From assembly GCA_028821575.1 (NCBI GenBank), contig JAPPFW010000042.1, positions 1 to 64,000 of the forward strand: 64,000 nucleotides of DNA, in the 5' to 3' direction. The notes under the pieces are model-generated. The model ran no database searches. It was not told the DNA's origin and saw only the letters and a program-made list of their open reading frames with translations. A program made the translations under genes and the position numbers. Positions 1 to 8,193 of this stretch are shown here, piece after piece. This stretch comes from a bacterium (GTDB lineage Bacteria; Actinomycetota; Acidimicrobiia; Spongiisociales; Spongiisociaceae). Position 1 is the stretch's first letter, and the number at the start of each line of letters is the position of its first letter.

Positions 1-50
1 CACCCGACCCCCTCACACCCCCAACCCGCCAACCCCGTGAAGAATCAGGG

Positions 51-1583
51 CTAACCACCAATCACCATCGCGGCGTGCTCGGCGATGGTGACGGTCGGCA
101 GATGGGTGTTGGCCCTCGGTACCTGGGGCATGATCGATGCATCCACCACCCGTAGCCCGTCGACGCCCAGCAAGCGGCACTTCTCGTCCACCACCGTCTC
201 CGGACGATCGGCGAGACCCATCCGGCAGCTACCGCTGGCATGCTGGGCATCGAGGCAGGACAGCATCAGCCAGTCATCGACAGCGGCATCCTCAAGTTCC
301 GTGTCGACATCCAGCGGCTCGGGTCCGAGCCAGGAGGCCGAGGCGATGTCGCGGATCGGATCCGTCCGCGCGAACTCCCTGAGCCGCCGGACCCCGTCTC
401 GCAGGCGGGCCAGGTCACCTGGATCGGACAGCATGCGGAAGTCGACCCGGGGTTCGGCCTCGGCGTCCGCGCTGGTGATGGCAACCTCGCCCCGGGAATT
501 GCTCTCGAACACGCACAACTCCAGCAACCCGGTGCTGTAGCCCTCGTCGCCGTACCCGCTGAGGTTCATCGACAGCAGGAGCATGTCGTTGGGAATGCCC
601 CCTGCCACGCCCGAGCCGTACCGGACGCAGCAATTGGTGTGGCGGGCGTCGGGCGATGTGGCTCGGGCTTGCTTGCGCAACTCGAGCATTAGCCAGATTG
701 CCGGATGCTCTTGCAATCCGTAGCCAACGGGAAGATCTGCGATTACATCGATACTGTGGGACGACAGTAGACCGGCCGGGCCGATGCCGGAGCGCTGCAG
801 GATGGCCGGACTATGGATGGCGCCTGCACACAGGATCACCTCGCCACCGTCGACCTGCCTGAGGCCGTCCTCCAAGCGGACGGTCACACCCTTTGCCCGT
901 CCGTGGGACAGCACCACGCGGTCGACTCGAGCGCCGCCTCGAACGGTGAGGTTCGGACGGTGGCGAACCGGTTCGATGTAGGCGTCGTTGGTGGTGACCC
1001 GGCGCCCGTCCCGGCTGTTGATGGCGTAGGGAGACACGCCCGTGGATCCGGGCGCGTTGTGATCATCGTGCCAGGGATGGCCGATGGCCAGGGCAGCGTC
1101 GCGCAGCGCCAGGTCGACCGCCCCCCATTCCTCCTGCGGAGTCCTGTACACGGGGATGGGTCCGGAGTCGCCGTGATACGGCGCGTCCCCGAAGTCCAGG
1201 TCGGTCTCCACACGCCGGATGGCCGGCAGAAGGTCCGCGCTCGTCCAGCCGGGAAGCCCCCAGCGGTCGTAGTCCTCCGGCATGGCCTGGATGGCGATCT
1301 GCCCGTTGATCGCGGAGCTGCCTCCGACTCCTCGCCCCCGCCAGTAGAGGGACGCCTCCTGTACGGAGGTTCGCCTGGCCACCAGCCCCGACCAGTGATA
1401 GTCGGGGTCGGAGATGATCCGGGCCGGGTTGGGGCTGCGAACGTGCCAAGGCGTGTCGGCAGACCGGTAGTCCATCCCCGCCTCGAGCAACAGCACTCGC
1501 CGGTCAGGATTCTCGCTCAGCCGAGCCGCCAACACGGCGCCTGCCGACCCGGCTCCCACCACGATCGTGTCGTATCCGCTCAT
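51..1583 (-). CDS. GMC-family FAD oxidoreductase (choline/alcohol dehydrogenase-like)
   Basis: Predicted cytosolic flavoprotein that oxidises an alcohol to an aldehyde or ketone. The N-terminus has the dinucleotide-binding motif VGAGSAGAVLAARL (about residues 9-22) followed by LLLEAG. The C-terminus has the GMC signatures HASGSCRMG (about residue 448) and the NTHLPTVTIAEHAA region that holds the second active-site position. At 510 aa it is slightly shorter than choline dehydrogenases (about 550). The substrate cannot be read from sequence. It is divergent from the Fic gene at 1801, with a palindrome in the shared upstream region. Its last codons and TAG stop form part of a TTGGTGGTTAG word that recurs at other gene ends in this window. 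Confidence 0.9.
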   Translation of the reverse strand: MSGYDTIVVGAGSAGAVLAARLSENPDRRVLLLEAGMDYRSADTPWHVRSPNPARIISDPDYHWSGLVARRTSVQEASLYWRGRGVGGSSAINGQIAIQAMPEDYDRWGLPGWTSADLLPAIRRVETDLDFGDAPYHGDSGPIPVYRTPQEEWGAVDLALRDAALAIGHPWHDDHNAPGSTGVSPYAINSRDGRRVTTNDAYIEPVRHRPNLTVRGGARVDRVVLSHGRAKGVTVRLEDGLRQVDGGEVILCAGAIHSPAILQRSGIGPAGLLSSHSIDVIADLPVGYGLQEHPAIWLMLELRKQARATSPDARHTNCCVRYGSGVAGGIPNDMLLLSMNLSGYGDEGYSTGLLELCVFESNSRGEVAITSADAEAEPRVDFRMLSDPGDLARLRDGVRRLREFARTDPIRDIASASWLGPEPLDVDTELEDAAVDDWLMLSCLDAQHASGSCRMGLADRPETVVDEKCRLLGVDGLRVVDASIMPQVPRANTHLPTVTIAEHAAMVIGG

Positions 1584-1634
1584 CCCGTGAACCTACCCGC
1601 CCGCGCGGTGATCCCGCAGTTCGTCGAGCGCGAA

Positions 1635-1648
1635 TTACACGCCTGTAA
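1635..1648. promoter_or_regulatory. Palindrome TTACA-N4-TGTAA upstream of GMC oxidoreductase
   Basis: TTACACGCCTGTAA is a perfect inverted repeat lying 52 bp upstream of the GMC oxidoreductase start, in the intergenic region shared with the divergent Fic gene. A second, overlapping inverted repeat (ACACG/CGTGT, 1637-1653) is also present. Size and placement suit a dimeric repressor such as a GntR or TetR type, but no regulator gene lies nearby, so this is inference. Confidence 0.35.
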
Positions 1649-1763
1649 CGTGTTGTTCTGTTTCATTGGTTTCCCTAGAACTCAACAATCTCGGTCTTCC
1701 TGGGCTAGGGGACCGCGAACCAGGAGGGGTGAAGGCGGCCCGGGCGGAGATGTCCATCGCCTT

Positions 1764-1793
1764 TTGCAGCGCACAATTGTTCGGTATCATTAT
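1764..1793 (+). promoter_or_regulatory. Candidate promoter for the Fic gene (leaderless)
   Basis: TTGCAG (1764-1769) and CATTAT (1788-1793) are separated by 18 bp in an island of AT-rich sequence inside GC-rich DNA. Transcription would start about 7 nt after the -10 element, at the GTG at 1801, giving an mRNA with no leader. This is the main reason for preferring the 1801 start over an ATG at 1666, which would place this element inside the coding region. Confidence 0.4.
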
Positions 1794-1800
1794 TTTTTTG

Positions 1801-2817
1801 GTGAGTGAACAAACTCCGGTGCCCAGACGGGGTAGGCCAACCCACGAGCAGGTCTACCACCGGCTTGCCAACCAGATCCGGGAACTCAAGGACCGCATGG
1901 GGGGCCTCCCCAGCCCCATCGAGGCAACCGGCATCTGGAAAGGCATATGGCACGGCGAGGTCCATCACTCCACTGCCATCGAAGGCAACACGCTGGTCCA
2001 ACGCGAGGTGGAGCGTTTGCTCGAAGAGGGGAGGGCCGTCGGCAACAAGACCCTGCGCGAGTACTTGGAGGTAACGGGCTACGCCGATGCCGCGGAGTGG
2101 GTGTATGGACACGCGGCCCCATCGTGTGGAGCATCCGGGACCGCCCGAATCCTGACCCTGGCCGACGTCAGGACCATCCACCACCGGGCGATGGCACCGG
2201 TGGGGGGAGCGGTCCCCCATCCGGACGCCACCGAACGGGAGTCCCCGGGCGCCTATCGCGAGCACGAGATCAAGCCCTTCCCCGGAGGGATGATCCCTCC
2301 GTCATGGCCTCTTGTCCCCGGGGAGATGACGACGTGGGTCGAAGACGCGAACTCGCTCGACCCCACCGTTCACACCTTTCCCGAGCAACTGGCGATCCTG
2401 CACTGTCGCTTCGAGCAGATCCACCCCTTCCTCGACGGGAACGGGCGCGTGGGACGGCTGGTGATGAACCTGATCCTCGTCCGGCTCGGCTATCCGCCGG
2501 CAATCATCTACAAACGGGACAGGGATCGGTACCTCCGCGCCCTCCAGCGGGCCGACGCAGGAGAGCCGGGAACTCTCGGCGTGCTGATAGCCCGCGCCAT
2601 CCTGGACACCTTGTACCAGCATGTGATACCGGCCGTTGCCGGGCCGGCACGACTGGTACCACTCGCCGCGCTCGCCACACGCGACCTCAAGGCGCCGGCT
2701 CTGCGAGCCGCAGCTTCGCGTGGCAGGCTGCAAGCAACCCGTGGACCCGACGGTCAGTGGCGCAGCTCCCGTGTGTGGGTAGAGGAGTACAAGGCGAGCC
2801 GATGGATCCGGAAGTGA
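1801..2817 (+). CDS. Fic domain protein, class II (probable AMPylase)
   Basis: Fic proteins transfer AMP, or another NMP, from a nucleotide to a hydroxyl group on a target protein. The catalytic motif HPFLDGNGRVGR lies at about residues 207-218 and is canonical. An N-terminal inhibitory motif STAIEGNT (about residues 57-64, S/T-x3-E-G) marks class II autoinhibited Fic, so no separate antitoxin is required. The C-terminal 40 residues (GRLQATRGPDGQWRSS region) look like a small excisionase/MerR-type helix-turn-helix. The protein is 338 aa from the GTG at 1801; an upstream ATG at 1666 would add 45 residues of low-quality sequence across the promoter island. The target is unknown. Confidence 0.88.
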   Translation: MSEQTPVPRRGRPTHEQVYHRLANQIRELKDRMGGLPSPIEATGIWKGIWHGEVHHSTAIEGNTLVQREVERLLEEGRAVGNKTLREYLEVTGYADAAEWVYGHAAPSCGASGTARILTLADVRTIHHRAMAPVGGAVPHPDATERESPGAYREHEIKPFPGGMIPPSWPLVPGEMTTWVEDANSLDPTVHTFPEQLAILHCRFEQIHPFLDGNGRVGRLVMNLILVRLGYPPAIIYKRDRDRYLRALQRADAGEPGTLGVLIARAILDTLYQHVIPAVAGPARLVPLAALATRDLKAPALRAAASRGRLQATRGPDGQWRSSRVWVEEYKASRWIRK

Positions 2818-2872
2818 CCCAGGCCTGCATTCGAGAATCGACAGTTCAGGCGCTACCGAGACAGGGGGGCCG

Positions 2873-3256
2873 TCACGCAAGCACTTGCCTAAGGTCACCC
2901 GCCATCTGGTCGACGTCATCCCGACCGGCGGCGATACGCATGACGAACCGGAACACGTCTTGGTTTGGAATGCTCGTCGCTCCGATCCCATTGATCTCGA
3001 GAAATGTGGCAGTGGCCAACCAACCGAGTCGTTTGTTGCCGTCTACCAGCGGATGACCCTTCACGATCGACTGAAGGAGAGCTGCCGCCTTGGTCCAGAG
3101 GTCCGGATACGCATCATCTCCGAATACGGTCGTTTGGGGCCGCGCAACAGCTGCACCCAGCAGGCCCACCTCCCGTACGGGCGGTGGATTGCCCAGCAGC
3201 ACTCCGGCCAGGTACAAGAGGTCCTCAAGATCGAGGAAGCTGACCGGGCGGTTCAT
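2873..3256 (-). CDS. doc: Doc-type toxin (death-on-curing, Fic fold)
   Basis: Small 127-aa Fic-fold protein with the Doc-like motif HPLVDGNKRLGW at residues 68-79. Doc enzymes phosphorylate elongation factor Tu and stop translation. The short length and the DGNKR form fit Doc rather than an AMPylating Fic. Its start codon overlaps the stop of the upstream antitoxin gene (ATGA, 3253-3256), so the two are translationally coupled. The partner is a ribbon-helix-helix protein, not the classical Phd. It is convergent with the Fic gene ending at 2817. Confidence 0.88.
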   Translation of the reverse strand: MNRPVSFLDLEDLLYLAGVLLGNPPPVREVGLLGAAVARPQTTVFGDDAYPDLWTKAAALLQSIVKGHPLVDGNKRLGWLATATFLEINGIGATSIPNQDVFRFVMRIAAGRDDVDQMAGDLRQVLA

Positions 3257-3456
3257 TCACCCAGGCGTCTGAGTGCGTCGGCGTGAGCCTCCATCACACG
3301 CCGGGCCGCCGCGGACACCTGTTCTCTATGTTGTCCTCTGGTGACGTAGTCCCTGACGGCCCGACGGGCCGCCTCCTGCATGGAGATTCCCTCGGCGGCC
3401 GCCCGCTCTCGCAGCGCCGTGCGTTCGTCTTCCGTCAGGCGGAGGGTCATGGCCAT
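3253..3456 (-). CDS. Ribbon-helix-helix antitoxin paired with Doc
   Basis: 67-aa protein. Residues 1-35 (TLRLTEDERTALRERAAAEG then SMQEAARRAVRDYV) match the ribbon-helix-helix fold: a beta-strand followed by two helices. The C-terminal 30 residues are probably the toxin-binding tail. It precedes doc with a 4-bp overlap, the usual antitoxin-first order. Two tandem 8-bp repeats directly upstream (3465-3483) are a good autoregulatory operator. The first two Met codons (3456 and 3450) are both possible starts. Confidence 0.82.
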   Translation of the reverse strand: MAMTLRLTEDERTALRERAAAEGISMQEAARRAVRDYVTRGQHREQVSAAARRVMEAHADALRRLGE

Positions 3457-3464
3457 CGGCGAGA

Positions 3465-3483
3465 TGATACCAGATTGATACCA
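3465..3483 (-). promoter_or_regulatory. Tandem direct-repeat operator of the RHH/Doc module
   Basis: On the minus strand TGGTATCA occurs twice with a 3-bp spacer (TGGTATCAATCTGGTATCA), an 11-bp repeat period, about one helical turn. It ends 9 bp before the antitoxin ATG. Ribbon-helix-helix dimers typically bind such phased repeats cooperatively. The proximal repeat contains TATCAT, a reasonable -10 element, so binding would block transcription. Confidence 0.6.
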
Positions 3484-3542
3484 TCCAGCGGCCCAGCGCG
3501 GCGTCGACCACGTCAGATGGCCCTCGGTACACTCACCCGGCT

Positions 3543-5087
3543 ATGAGCTACGACATCGTGTTCCTCGACCGGGTGGAGTTGACCCCTGTCTCGCGCCAGG
3601 CTCTGGATGAGGTCGGGACGGTGAGGACAGTTCCGGTGACCGCGCAGGAGGACCTCCTTCCGGCTGTGCGGGATGCCGACGCTGTCGTCTACCACCTGTT
3701 CCCCAACCAGCTGACGCGCGACGTTCTGGAACGTTGCCGCCGGCTCAAGGCCATCGGTCGCATCGGCATTGGTATGGACCAGGTAGACGTGCAGGCGGCC
3801 GCCGACTGCGGCATGACGGTGGTCAACGCAGCCGGCGCACAGGCCGCCGCGGTGGCGGACCACGCCATGGCCCTGATGCTGTCCCTGGCCCGCAAGGTGG
3901 TTGTGTCCCATACGGCCCTGCTGGCCGGAGACCGGAGCCCTCCCTGGCAGTTCATGGGATTCGAGATGGAGGGAAGGTCCCTGGGCATCGTCGGGTTCGG
4001 CGCGATCGGACGCCGTCTCGCACAGCGTGCCTTCGGCTTCGGCATGGTTGCGCAGGCATACGACCCCTACGTGCCGGCCGACGCGATCGAGCAGGCCGGC
4101 GCCACCCCCTGCGAACTGGACGAAGTTCTCGCCGGCAGCGACTTCATCTCCATCCATGTGCCCCTGACGGACGAGACCTGGCACCTCATCGGTGAGCGTG
4201 AGCTCGCCATGATGCGGCCCACCGCCTACCTGATCAACACCGCGAGAGGTCCCATCGTCGACGAGACGGCCCTGGTAGCAGCTCTCCACGACGGGGTGAT
4301 CGCCGGTGCGGGACTGGATGTGTTCGAGGAGGAACCGCTCCCTGCCGGCAGCCCGTTGCTGGCGCTCGACCGGGTGGTCCTCACCCCGCATATCGCCGGA
4401 TGGGCCATCGAAGCGCAGACGCGCACACAGGAGAGCGTCATCAAGGATGTGGCTCGGGTGCTGCGCGGCGAACCTCCGATCAGTCCTGTGAGAGCTTCCG
4501 AGGGCCCGGCATCGCCGCGCCCAAGCACCGCAACCGGCTCCGGCCATCGACTTGGAGGACCGGGTCGCGGCCCGGAATTGCTTCCATACACAGAGTGGGA
4601 GGAGAGCGGGCTTCCGCATCCCAGTTCCACACATGCGTTCGGCGCCGTGCCCGGATTGCGGAAGATCATCGAGACGGAGGGACCGGTCACTACCGACCGG
4701 GCGTACAAGGTCTACGTGAGGGGATCGGGCTCCACACGCGTCACCAAGCTGGTCAGGACCAAGCTCGATCAGGCTGTCGCCCGTCTCCTTGACCAGAAGC
4801 AGGTGCAGGTCGACGAGCTTGGCGTCGCGGGAAGCCGCGAGGCGCAACGTGTTCTGAGGGTTCCTGGTGGCGTACCGGTCGTGGTTCGCGAGATCGGTAG
4901 TCGGGATCTCTACGAGATACCGCTCAACGAAGTCGTGGCCCTCATGGAACGCAGGCTCGACAAGCACCCCGGAGCCTCCCACGAGGAACTGATGCGCCAC
5001 GTCCTCAATAGCTACGGCTGGAGACGCCTCACCGACAAGGCCCGCACCTACCTGACAGCCGCCATCCACTTGATGTACGAGGAATAG
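3543..5087 (+). CDS. D-2-hydroxyacid dehydrogenase fused to a DUF3320-like C-terminal domain
   Basis: Residues 1-316 are a D-isomer-specific 2-hydroxyacid dehydrogenase of the phosphoglycerate dehydrogenase type: NAD motif GFGAIG at 151-156, Arg235 in INTARGP, Glu in DVFEEEP (259-265) and catalytic His283 in TPHIAGW. After a low-complexity linker (about 317-340) comes a roughly 175-residue domain beginning LPYTEWEESG, with an IIETEGPVTTDRAY segment and ending RLTDKARTYLTAAI. That domain resembles the C-terminal DUF3320-like/winged-helix region of DUF4011-type helicase and restriction-associated proteins. It is not a known ACT or SerA regulatory domain. The frame is continuous with no frameshift. 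The role of the fusion is unknown. Confidence 0.82.
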   Translation: MSYDIVFLDRVELTPVSRQALDEVGTVRTVPVTAQEDLLPAVRDADAVVYHLFPNQLTRDVLERCRRLKAIGRIGIGMDQVDVQAAADCGMTVVNAAGAQAAAVADHAMALMLSLARKVVVSHTALLAGDRSPPWQFMGFEMEGRSLGIVGFGAIGRRLAQRAFGFGMVAQAYDPYVPADAIEQAGATPCELDEVLAGSDFISIHVPLTDETWHLIGERELAMMRPTAYLINTARGPIVDETALVAALHDGVIAGAGLDVFEEEPLPAGSPLLALDRVVLTPHIAGWAIEAQTRTQESVIKDVARVLRGEPPISPVRASEGPASPRPSTATGSGHRLGGPGRGPELLPYTEWEESGLPHPSSTHAFGAVPGLRKIIETEGPVTTDRAYKVYVRGSGSTRVTKLVRTKLDQAVARLLDQKQVQVDELGVAGSREAQRVLRVPGGVPVVVREIGSRDLYEIPLNEVVALMERRLDKHPGASHEELMRHVLNSYGWRRLTDKARTYLTAAIHLMYEE

Positions 5088-5090
5088 GTA

Positions 5091-5152
5091 TCAGGTGTCA
5101 GGTGACAGGTGTCGTTCGTTTCTACCTACCACTGATCACTGACCACCAACTA
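5091..5152. repeat. Word-like intergenic repeat joining two TAG stops
   Basis: The gap between two convergent genes is nearly filled by short degenerate repeats: TCAGGTGTCAGGTGACAGGT directly after the plus-strand TAG (5085-5087), then CCACTGATCACTGACCACC running into the minus-strand TAG (5152-5150). The second word reappears near 17116 and 62230, which argues for a dispersed repeat family. Confidence 0.6.
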
Positions 5153-6793
5153 AGAGTGATACTCCACGTATGGTGCTTCGACGCTGGGCACTTTGACCTG
5201 GACGACGGCAGGCACTCCTGACTCGAGAGCACGGGTCAGGGCAGCATCGAGGTGTGCCTCGTCGTCGACGTACTCGCCGTGGCCGCCCATCGCCTCCATG
5301 ACCTGCCACCACGCTCGGCGCGGCAGGTCGAGTTCTATCTCGGTTCCGTATGCACGCTGCTGGGGTAGGGCAATGGCGCCCCACTTCTCGTCGTCGTAGA
5401 CCACCACCACGATCGGTGCCCCGTACCGGAGGGCGGTCTCCAACTCCAGTCCGTGGAAGGCGAAGCCGCCGTCACCGACGATCACGACCACGGTGCTCGC
5501 CGGAGAAGCCAGCTTCGCGGCCACGCCGAAGGGTATCTCGGCACCAAGCGAACCCGACTGACCGGCTCTCAGGTACCGGGAGGGAGGGGTGATCCTGAGT
5601 ACGGGGTCGGCCCAGAAGTCGATGTTTCCGTGCGAGGTGACGAAGGTGGTACCGGGCGGCATCGCCTCCTCGAGTAGGGCCGAGAGGCGGGCCGGGTGTA
5701 TCCCGCGAGCTTCAACCTGTGGCTCGGCAGCCGCCCGTTCCCGCCATACCCGCCAATCCTCCGCGACCCGGTCACACCATGCGCGGTCAAACCCTCCGGG
5801 GTCGGACCTCGCCAGCACGCCGAGGACCACCTCCGAGTCGGCAACCAGCCCGAGGTCGGGTCTCAGGAACTTGCCGACCACGCCCGGATCCGGATGGGAT
5901 TGGATCACTACCGCATCGTCAGAGATGAGGCTGCCGTAGCCGAGGTCGGCCTCGAATTCGTGCCCGATGACCAGCACCAGATCGGCCTGAGCGATCGCAT
6001 CTAGGAGAGGCGGGTTGGATCCGAGGTAGCCGACCCCGGCGCAGCACGGGTGACGTTCGTCCGCCAGACCCCGACCGAGGCGGAGGGTGACGAAGGGAAC
6101 CCGGAGGTGATTGATGGTGTCGGCCAGTGCATCATCGGCGGCTGACCACAGGATGTCGTCTCCTGCTATCAGAAGGGGGCGACGGGCACCCGAGATCAGA
6201 TGTCCGAGCCGCTCGGATTGCTCGGCCACCAGCCCCGGACCGTAGCGTGAGCCTTTGCCGCGCGTTGCCGACGGTTGGGGCGCGGCCGCGGCGAGCACGT
6301 CCACGGGGATCTCCAGGAAGGCCGGGCCGGGACGCCCCGAGGTCATCGCCGTCCAGGCAGCATCCAGGTACTCCTCGATCCGGGCAGGGTCGACCACCCG
6401 GGCGGCGTACTTGGTGACAGGCCTCATCAGCGGAAGGGGGTCGAAGGACATGATCGACTCCTTGTCCAGCACGCTCACCGGAGCCTGCCCGGCGAGGATC
6501 AGGAACGGCACTCCGGCTCTCATCGCAGTCAGCGCGGGCGTAACCGTGTTCGTGACGCCCGGACCGAGGGTCACCGCACACACTCCCGGAGATCTGGTTA
6601 CCCGGGCAGTGCCCTCCGCCATGAAGGCGGCGGCCGCTTCGTGACGAGTGTGGACGATCCGTACCGGGGCGCGCAGCGTGCCGTGGTAGATGGGGTTGAG
6701 AGGCCCGCCCGAGACCGAGAAGATGTGGTGCACGCCTCTGGCAGCCAGCAGGTCTACTACCAGATCACCGCCCGGATAGTCGGGTGCTACCAA
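5150..6793 (-). CDS. Thiamine-diphosphate enzyme, acetolactate synthase/decarboxylase family
   Basis: 547-aa three-domain TPP enzyme. The catalytic Glu52 lies in RHEAAAAFMAEG, and the TPP/Mg motif GDGGFAFHGLELETALRYG followed by YDDEKW lies at about residues 430-465. The central FAD/PP-fold domain lacks a clear acetolactate-synthase FAD signature. These enzymes decarboxylate a 2-oxoacid and either release or ligate the aldehyde. It lies downstream of E1-alpha, E1-beta and a free lipoyl-domain gene on the same strand, with a 147-bp gap before it, so it may belong to the same operon. The exact substrate is unknown; plain IlvB is unlikely because no IlvN is present. Confidence 0.88.
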   Translation of the reverse strand: MVAPDYPGGDLVVDLLAARGVHHIFSVSGGPLNPIYHGTLRAPVRIVHTRHEAAAAFMAEGTARVTRSPGVCAVTLGPGVTNTVTPALTAMRAGVPFLILAGQAPVSVLDKESIMSFDPLPLMRPVTKYAARVVDPARIEEYLDAAWTAMTSGRPGPAFLEIPVDVLAAAAPQPSATRGKGSRYGPGLVAEQSERLGHLISGARRPLLIAGDDILWSAADDALADTINHLRVPFVTLRLGRGLADERHPCCAGVGYLGSNPPLLDAIAQADLVLVIGHEFEADLGYGSLISDDAVVIQSHPDPGVVGKFLRPDLGLVADSEVVLGVLARSDPGGFDRAWCDRVAEDWRVWRERAAAEPQVEARGIHPARLSALLEEAMPPGTTFVTSHGNIDFWADPVLRITPPSRYLRAGQSGSLGAEIPFGVAAKLASPASTVVVIVGDGGFAFHGLELETALRYGAPIVVVVYDDEKWGAIALPQQRAYGTEIELDLPRRAWWQVMEAMGGHGEYVDDEAHLDAALTRALESGVPAVVQVKVPSVEAPYVEYHS

Positions 6794-6940
6794 CGGGTCA
6801 CCGTGGTCTGTCTGGGGAATGGTGGCGTGTCATGCGCCGTCAGCAGCCTTCCGAGCACGACCCACCGACGAAGGTGAACCCGGCGAGGGGCGTCGATGGA
6901 GGGCAGGACCTGGCGAAACAGCTCGCGGACGGACCACCGG

Positions 6941-7174
6941 TCAGGCTTCTCGGATCTCGGCTATCACAGCGCCGACATCCACGGTCTCATCCTCCGAGAC
7001 GTACACCCGGGTGAGGATGCCCGAGGCTGGAGACTCCAACTCGACCTCGACCTTGTCGGTTTCGAACTCGGCCAGAGGCTCGCCCTTGACGACCGGCTCG
7101 CCAACCGCCTTCAACCACCGGATCAACTCCGCGTCCTGCATCGACACGCCCCACTTAGGAAGTACCACCTGCAT
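6941..7174 (-). CDS. Stand-alone lipoyl (biotinyl/lipoyl attachment) domain protein
   Basis: 77-aa protein that is a single lipoyl domain. Lys41 in FETDKVEVE is the predicted lipoylation site, and the hairpin halves VVLPKWG and SPASGILTRVYV flank it. It has no peripheral-subunit-binding or acyltransferase domain, unlike an E2 of about 400 aa. The frame ends naturally and no catalytic E2 sequence follows in the 147 bp before the TPP enzyme. It sits immediately downstream of E1-beta (17 bp), so it is the likely acyl carrier for that E1. Confidence 0.9.
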   Translation of the reverse strand: MQVVLPKWGVSMQDAELIRWLKAVGEPVVKGEPLAEFETDKVEVELESPASGILTRVYVSEDETVDVGAVIAEIREA

Positions 7175-7191
7175 CCCGACCTGCCTTTCCT

Positions 7192-8193
7192 TTACGCCGA
7201 TCCGGCCGCCGCCCGCTCACCCAGGGTCGCACGGATGGCCTCTTCCACGTCGTCGGCGCCTACGTCGAGCCGTTCCTCAAGCACGGGACTGAACGGAACG
7301 GGAATGTCCGGCCAGGTAACCCGGCGGGGCCGGGTCCGGAGTGAGTCCCAGGCCCTCTCCGAGACACCGGCGACCACCTCCGCTCCCAGGCCGCAAAGGC
7401 GTCGGGCCGGATCGGCAACCACCAGCCGCCCGGTCTTGCGGACCGAGGCGACGATCGTGTCCCAGTCGAACGGTACGAGGCTGCGCGGATCGATCACCTC
7501 GACGGATATTCCCTCCTCATCCAGCTTGCCGGCCACGTCCAGGGCGACATGGACCAGCGAGGCCAGCGCCACGACCGTTACGTCTTCGCCCTCGCGCTTG
7601 ACGTCGGCCACCCCGAGCGGGATTGCGTAGGGATCTCCGGGTATGGGCTCTCGGCGCCGGGCGAGGCGCAGATCCGCCAGGAAGACAACCGGGTTGCGAT
7701 CCCTGATGGCTTCGATCATCAGGCCTTTGGCGTCGTAGGGGGTGCTGGGCATCACCACCTTGAGGCCGGCCGTGTGCATCAGGATCGAGTGCGGATTCTC
7801 CGAGTGCTGGGCAGCCGCGGAACCGGACGGCCCGGTACCCGCGAAGTAGACGATGGGAAGCTCCACCTGGCCTCCTGACATGTACCGGAGGCGGGCGGCT
7901 TGATTGGCAACCTGGTCCATGGCCACGTAGAAGAAGCTGGAGAACATGACGTGGGCGAACGGCCTCAGACCGGCTGCGGCCGCTCCCACCGCCGCGCCGA
8001 CGAAGGCCGCCTCCGAAATGGGCGTCTTGCGGATCCGGTTGGCGCCGAAGGTCTCGATCAGGCCCCGTGTGACGCCGAATACACCCCGGTCCACGTCCTC
8101 ACCCATCACGATCACCGTCTCGTCCTCTTCCATGGCGGCACGCAGCCCCTGATGCATGGCCTGCATGAAGTACGCCGCCCTCGCCATCCTCAT
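7192..8193 (-). CDS. 2-oxoacid dehydrogenase E1 component, beta subunit
   Basis: 333-aa transketolase-type E1-beta of the pyruvate/acetoin/branched-chain oxoacid dehydrogenase family. Family hallmarks are MGEDVDRGVFGVTRGL near residue 30, PISEAAFVGAAVGAAAAG near residue 57 and the C-terminal transketolase domain with VIDPRSLVPFD. With E1-alpha it decarboxylates a 2-oxoacid and passes the acyl group to a lipoyl lysine. Its ATG overlaps the E1-alpha stop (ATGA, 8190-8193). The substrate could be acetoin, pyruvate or a branched oxoacid; the sequence does not decide this. Confidence 0.92.
   Translation of the reverse strand: MRMARAAYFMQAMHQGLRAAMEEDETVIVMGEDVDRGVFGVTRGLIETFGANRIRKTPISEAAFVGAAVGAAAAGLRPFAHVMFSSFFYVAMDQVANQAARLRYMSGGQVELPIVYFAGTGPSGSAAAQHSENPHSILMHTAGLKVVMPSTPYDAKGLMIEAIRDRNPVVFLADLRLARRREPIPGDPYAIPLGVADVKREGEDVTVVALASLVHVALDVAGKLDEEGISVEVIDPRSLVPFDWDTIVASVRKTGRLVVADPARRLCGLGAEVVAGVSERAWDSLRTRPRRVTWPDIPVPFSPVLEERLDVGADDVEEAIRATLGERAAAGSA

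Noticed and set aside
813-1808. 331-codon plus-strand frame opposite the GMC oxidoreductase
   Set aside because: Antisense shadow with no recognisable domain; the minus-strand gene has full motif support.
3513-5069. 518-codon minus-strand frame opposite the dehydrogenase fusion
   Set aside because: Shadow frame with no motif, while the plus-strand protein has complete NAD and catalytic motifs.
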